Shown in pieces: positions 60,860 through 64,000 of a stretch of 64,000 nt of DNA (the first letter of the stretch is position 1; each line of letters opens with the position of its first letter). The stretch comes from Vibrio intestinalis. Its GTDB lineage: Bacteria; Pseudomonadota; Gammaproteobacteria; Enterobacterales; Vibrionaceae. A model generated the notes under the pieces. That model saw only the letters and a program-made list of their open reading frames with translations, did not search any database and was not told the origin of the DNA. The translations under genes were made by a program, and so were the position numbers. The stretch covers positions 186,001 through 250,000 of the forward strand of contig NZ_JANAVY020000002.1 in NCBI RefSeq assembly GCF_025195085.2. Reading direction: 5' to 3'.

Positions 60860-61797
60860 ACCGCCTCTCCTGATCCTTTACTTATCTTCGCCGATGCTTT
60901 GCCCGTCGCAGGGCTAAGCTTTTTTGCACGAAGATTGCTCCGAATCTTAGGAGCGATAAGCGCAATGGCTACCAATACAGCCGTCACTAGGTTTAGATCC
61001 GATGCTTGTAAGCCAAACATTCCGGTACTTAAGGCAAAGGCGACCGCAAGTCGATATAACACAGAGCCGACAACGACAGCGACAACCGCCACCCAAATCT
61101 TACGACCGGGTATTAGAGTTTGCCCAAGAATGACCGCCGCTAGACCAACCACAATCGTACCGACGCCTGAGGTGACATCCGCAAAGCTATTGGTTTGAGC
61201 AAACAGCGCGCCTGCAAAGCCAACAAAGCCATTCGACAAAGCCAAACCAAAATAGGTGTAGAACGAAGTACTTGCACCTTGGGCGGAGACCATACGTGAG
61301 TTAACACCAGTGGCTCTAAGGCCCAAGCCAAAGTCGCTGTTTAATAGTCGAACCACAAACCAAGAAGAGATGAGTACTAACACGCCGACCACTAGAGGAC
61401 GGATATAAACCGGATCGCCCATGGCTTCGAAAGGAGTCAGAATTGTTTCTTCTCCTAATAGCGCCATATTTGGACGCCCCATAATACGGATATTGATAGA
61501 AAAGGCTGCGATCATGGTAAGAATAGAGGCTAAAAGATGCAAAATGCCGCATCTCACTGCGAGAAATGCCGTGACCCAGCCTGTCGCTGCACCGGCCAAA
61601 ATCGCCATACCTGTCGCTACCCAAGGGTTGATACCAGCAACAATTGCCGTAGCTGCAACGGCCGCTCCCATAGGGAAACTGCCATCAACACTCAAATCAG
61701 GGAAATCGAGCACGCGGAACGTTAGGTAGACGCCCAAAGCCACAAGGCCATAGAGCAAACCAATCTCAAGCGCGCCAAAAAAAGCAAAAGCAGACAT
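60856..61797 (-). CDS. ABC transporter permease (BPD type 2, branched-chain-like fold)
   Basis: The 313 residues have about eight or nine membrane helices and the FPDLSVDGSFPMGAA start typical of permeases paired with TrpX/PF04392 binding proteins. ATG 61797 is chosen over 61830 because GAAGGAG lies 6 bases upstream. It follows the binding-protein gene by 105 bases. Confidence 0.92.
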   Translation of the reverse strand: MSAFAFFGALEIGLLYGLVALGVYLTFRVLDFPDLSVDGSFPMGAAVAATAIVAGINPWVATGMAILAGAATGWVTAFLAVRCGILHLLASILTMIAAFSINIRIMGRPNMALLGEETILTPFEAMGDPVYIRPLVVGVLVLISSWFVVRLLNSDFGLGLRATGVNSRMVSAQGASTSFYTYFGLALSNGFVGFAGALFAQTNSFADVTSGVGTIVVGLAAVILGQTLIPGRKIWVAVVAVVVGSVLYRLAVAFALSTGMFGLQASDLNLVTAVLVAIALIAPKIRSNLRAKKLSPATGKASAKISKGSGEAV

Positions 61798-61902
61798 ACA
61801 TACTCCTTCTCTGCTTGATGCCAAGGCCACCAGCTAAATAGGCCAGTCGCCAAAGCTTAAGGTGGGTAAATTCCTTTACCCACTAACCATGCTTTAAGTG
61901 TA

Positions 61903-62868
61903 TTACTTAACGCTTGTTGCGCGCTCTAATACCGCTTGAGGAACTTCAACACCCAGTTTCGCTGCGGCTGTCTTGTTGATAGCCAAATCAGAACCTTTTG
62001 CGACACGTACATCAAGAGAACCTGGCTCAACGCCTTGCAAGATAGCCGCGACGTAATCAGCGGTTTGTACACCAACTTGGTAGTAATCAAAACCTAGGCT
62101 CGCAATCGCCCCCTTTTCAACGTATGACGTCGCACCGCCAAATACTGGGGTTTTGGCTTGGTTTGCCGCAACAATCATACCTTCAATCGCACTTGCTACT
62201 GTGTTATCAGTTGGTGCGTAGATAACGTCAGATTTTGCCGCAATCGCTTGAGTGGCTGATTGAACATCGGCACTTTTTAGTGCGGTCGCCTCTACAACTT
62301 CAATACCTTGTGCTTTTGCGCTCTCTTTCAGTAGGTCAACAAGAGTGACAGCATTTGCTTCACCCGGGTTAAACACCACACCGATAGATTTTACGTTAGG
62401 TAGGATCTCTTTAATCAACTCAACATGTTGGCTAACTGGAGACAAGTCAGAAAGGCCAGTCACATTTTTACCCGGCTGCTCTAACTGGCTGACCAGCTTT
62501 GCACCTACTGGATCGGTTACAGCGGTAAATACCACTGGGATGTCGCGGGTAGCGGAAACTAGAGCTTGGGCCGTAGGCGTTGCAATGCCGACTAATACAT
62601 CTGGGCGCTCACCAACAAACTGACGAGCGATTTGCACTGCAATCGCAGGGTTGCCCTGCGCAGTTTTGTAATCAAATTCGAGGTTCTTTCCTTGCTCATA
62701 GCCTTTGGCTTTTAGACCATCGACCAAACCTTGACGTGTTGCATCGAGTGCTGGGTGCTCAACAATCTGAGAAACCGCTACGGTGGCTGTTTTAGCCATG
62801 ATGCTACCTGAAGAAAGTAATGCCACACCGGCAAGAACGGCGGTTGCGATGACTTTTCCTGCTTTCAT
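61903..62868 (-). CDS. ABC transporter substrate-binding protein (TrpX/PF04392 type)
   Basis: The 321 residues start with a signal peptide (MKAGKVIATAVLAGVALLSS, cut likely after IMA). They continue with VAVSQIVEHPALDATRQGLV, RPDVLVGIATPTAQALVSAT and DVIYAPTDNTVASAI, the two-lobed periplasmic fold of this family. Related systems are proposed to import aromatic amino acids; here the ligand is not proven. AAGGAG precedes the start. It is the first gene of a complete three-gene importer. Confidence 0.9.
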   Translation of the reverse strand: MKAGKVIATAVLAGVALLSSGSIMAKTATVAVSQIVEHPALDATRQGLVDGLKAKGYEQGKNLEFDYKTAQGNPAIAVQIARQFVGERPDVLVGIATPTAQALVSATRDIPVVFTAVTDPVGAKLVSQLEQPGKNVTGLSDLSPVSQHVELIKEILPNVKSIGVVFNPGEANAVTLVDLLKESAKAQGIEVVEATALKSADVQSATQAIAAKSDVIYAPTDNTVASAIEGMIVAANQAKTPVFGGATSYVEKGAIASLGFDYYQVGVQTADYVAAILQGVEPGSLDVRVAKGSDLAINKTAAAKLGVEVPQAVLERATSVK

Positions 62869-63067
62869 CTTAACTCCTTGATTTAAGCAATGACTGGGAT
62901 GTTGTGTGTTTGCCTTACCTTTCTGAATTGCGAGGTATTTGGCTTATTTAATTATTAGTTAATTTGTACACTTATTGCGCACAGCTTTAATTATTACCAA
63001 TAAGTTAAACAAATTGGAAGCAAGATTTAACATCCAATCAACAAAAGGAGAGATGGGTATTTATCGC

Positions 63068-63093
63068 TTGGTATTGCGCTATCGCAATACCAA
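63068..63093. repeat. Perfect 26-bp inverted repeat downstream of the methyltransferase gene
   Basis: Arms TTGGTATTGCG and CGCAATACCAA with loop CTAT. No U-run follows on either strand, so it is either a non-canonical terminator of the minus-strand gene ending at 63104 or a regulatory hairpin/operator 200 bases upstream of the ABC operon. Confidence 0.5.
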
Positions 63094-63103
63094 AAGAGAG
63101 CAG

Positions 63104-64000
63104 TCACACGTTACGCTGTGCGTGAATCAATAAGTTTCTAGGCGTGGTTGCGCGAGAGCAAAACTCGCTCACCGACACTTGATAACCATTTTGTTGCAGG
63201 TATAACGCTTTATCTAGCACCAACCACATTTCCAAACCGCGCTTGAACAGTTGTTGCACTAAGCTAAGGCGCTCCATCTGCCAGTAGCGTTGTTGCCCTC
63301 GCTCAAAATAGCCGTCAAAGTCGACTTGAGGCAGATTAAGTTGCTTTTTCTCAGCCGCCCATTGGCAAAACGGTTCAAAACCCTCTGAAAGTAGTGACTT
63401 TTTAATACTTGGTATTGGTGTGTATTGCTGGTGGCCAAGCTGCTCGCGTAGCAAGAGTTCAAACCCCAAACGGTAACTCATTTCTAAAAACCGGTGACGT
63501 TTCACACGTTCGCCGCCAGTGACCAATTCCTGTAAAGGAATTCGCAACTCTTGCTGAGTCAATGCCAGTTCCGAAGCCTGCCCCTGCTTGGATAACGCTT
63601 GGTAGTCGTCATCTTTAATCAGATGATAACAACAAGGAGAAATGGTCATTGCTGGTAAGTGATGAGTTACCCCATGCTTAAGTAATGTTACATGCAGGTC
63701 GCCACAAGCATGCAGAGCCACCGCATGTTGCTTATCATTGAAGACTTGCTTAGCTGATTCATCAAACGCATCACCCTGTACAAACTGCATAGGAAGATGC
63801 TGTTTATCGGCCTCTTGTTGGCCTGACTCGCACAAGGCATGCTGAAACTCAAAGCTGGTTACCTTCTCACCGCTTTGGCTCGCAAGAATACGACCTAAGA
63901 ACCCTTTGCCAGAACACCACTCTAACCATTCTTTGCCATGATGCTGCGCCAGCGCCGCCTCTCCCATTGATACAATTTGAGCAAGCTTGCGACCCGGCAC
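63104..64000 (-). CDS. SAM-dependent methyltransferase domain protein, partial
   Basis: 298 C-terminal residues are present; the frame runs off the right edge. LEWCSGKGFLGRILA is the SAM-binding GxGxxG-like motif; VALHACGDLHVTLL and ISPCCYHLI follow. This matches the methyltransferase family whose Pro-Cys-Cys-Tyr motif occurs in MT-A70-unrelated, PF13679-type proteins. The substrate is unknown. A hairpin lies 10 bases past the stop. Confidence 0.8.
   Translation of the reverse strand: MPGRKLAQIVSMGEAALAQHHGKEWLEWCSGKGFLGRILASQSGEKVTSFEFQHALCESGQQEADKQHLPMQFVQGDAFDESAKQVFNDKQHAVALHACGDLHVTLLKHGVTHHLPAMTISPCCYHLIKDDDYQALSKQGQASELALTQQELRIPLQELVTGGERVKRHRFLEMSYRLGFELLLREQLGHQQYTPIPSIKKSLLSEGFEPFCQWAAEKKQLNLPQVDFDGYFERGQQRYWQMERLSLVQQLFKRGLEMWLVLDKALYLQQNGYQVSVSEFCSRATTPRNLLIHAQRNV

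Overview
The window is a contiguous piece of a gammaproteobacterial main chromosome, almost certainly a Vibrio. The evidence is the gene content and order (CheV next to an Mlc-type ROK repressor, the plsX-fabHDG-acpP-fabF-pabC-mltG-tmk-holB-tatD cluster running into ptsG, lolA-rarA-serS), protein sequences close to their E. coli counterparts but with Vibrio-like features (56-residue L32, RNase E with a long Arg/Asn/Asp-rich tail), and moderate GC. It is nearly all core genome. I see no insertion sequence, prophage, CRISPR array, rRNA or tRNA gene.

Layout. 1-5.3 kb: the 3' end of dnaE2, a short intergenic region holding an unannotated small ORF with its own promoter, operator and terminator, then cheV, mlc, and a patatin phospholipase preceded by a 30-residue YnhF-type membrane peptide. 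5.4-9.2 kb: an outer-membrane barrel facing an orphan type IV pilin-like protein, then an NSS-family Na+ symporter with its 31-residue MetS-type partner and possibly a second small membrane peptide upstream. 9.4-21.9 kb: ptsG, followed by thirteen minus-strand genes (yceD to tatD) for ribosomal protein L32, phospholipid and fatty-acid synthesis, folate, cell-wall lytic, thymidylate and polymerase clamp-loader functions. 22-31 kb: maf/yceF, rluC, rne with a 0.5-kb leader, a SulP anion transporter and a phospholipase D family enzyme. 31-41.5 kb: a 900-residue protein of unknown function, rnd, fadD, an alpha/beta hydrolase, slp, a small unknown, tsaB and yoaA. 41.6-50.3 kb: DUF3297, a racemase, a small unknown, purU, fadH, sppA, ansA and an EamA exporter. 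50.5-64 kb: an NADP-binding oxidoreductase divergent from a LysR regulator, a membrane-anchored unknown, a GST divergent from another LysR regulator, serS, rarA, lolA, a SEC-C protein, dusC, a three-gene ABC importer and a methyltransferase cut by the right edge.

How it fits together. Two regulatory themes can be read directly. First, carbon/PTS control: mlc, ptsG and the small ORF near base 1300 lie in the same window. ptsG and the small ORF share a 25-bp operator (21 of 25 bases identical) of the ROK (Mlc/NagC) type, in each case overlapping a predicted promoter; mlc has a good CRP site and a weaker copy of the ROK motif upstream. Second, fatty-acid control: fadH carries a near-perfect FadR palindrome just upstream of its start, and fadD carries a FadR half-site. 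The strongest candidate for something undescribed is the small ORF/RNA at about 1212-1462, which looks like a Mlc-controlled small protein or dual-function RNA linked to glucose uptake. Other items worth a look are the small peptide genes beside transporters, the orphan pilin with Asp-rich loops and the 900-residue unknown.
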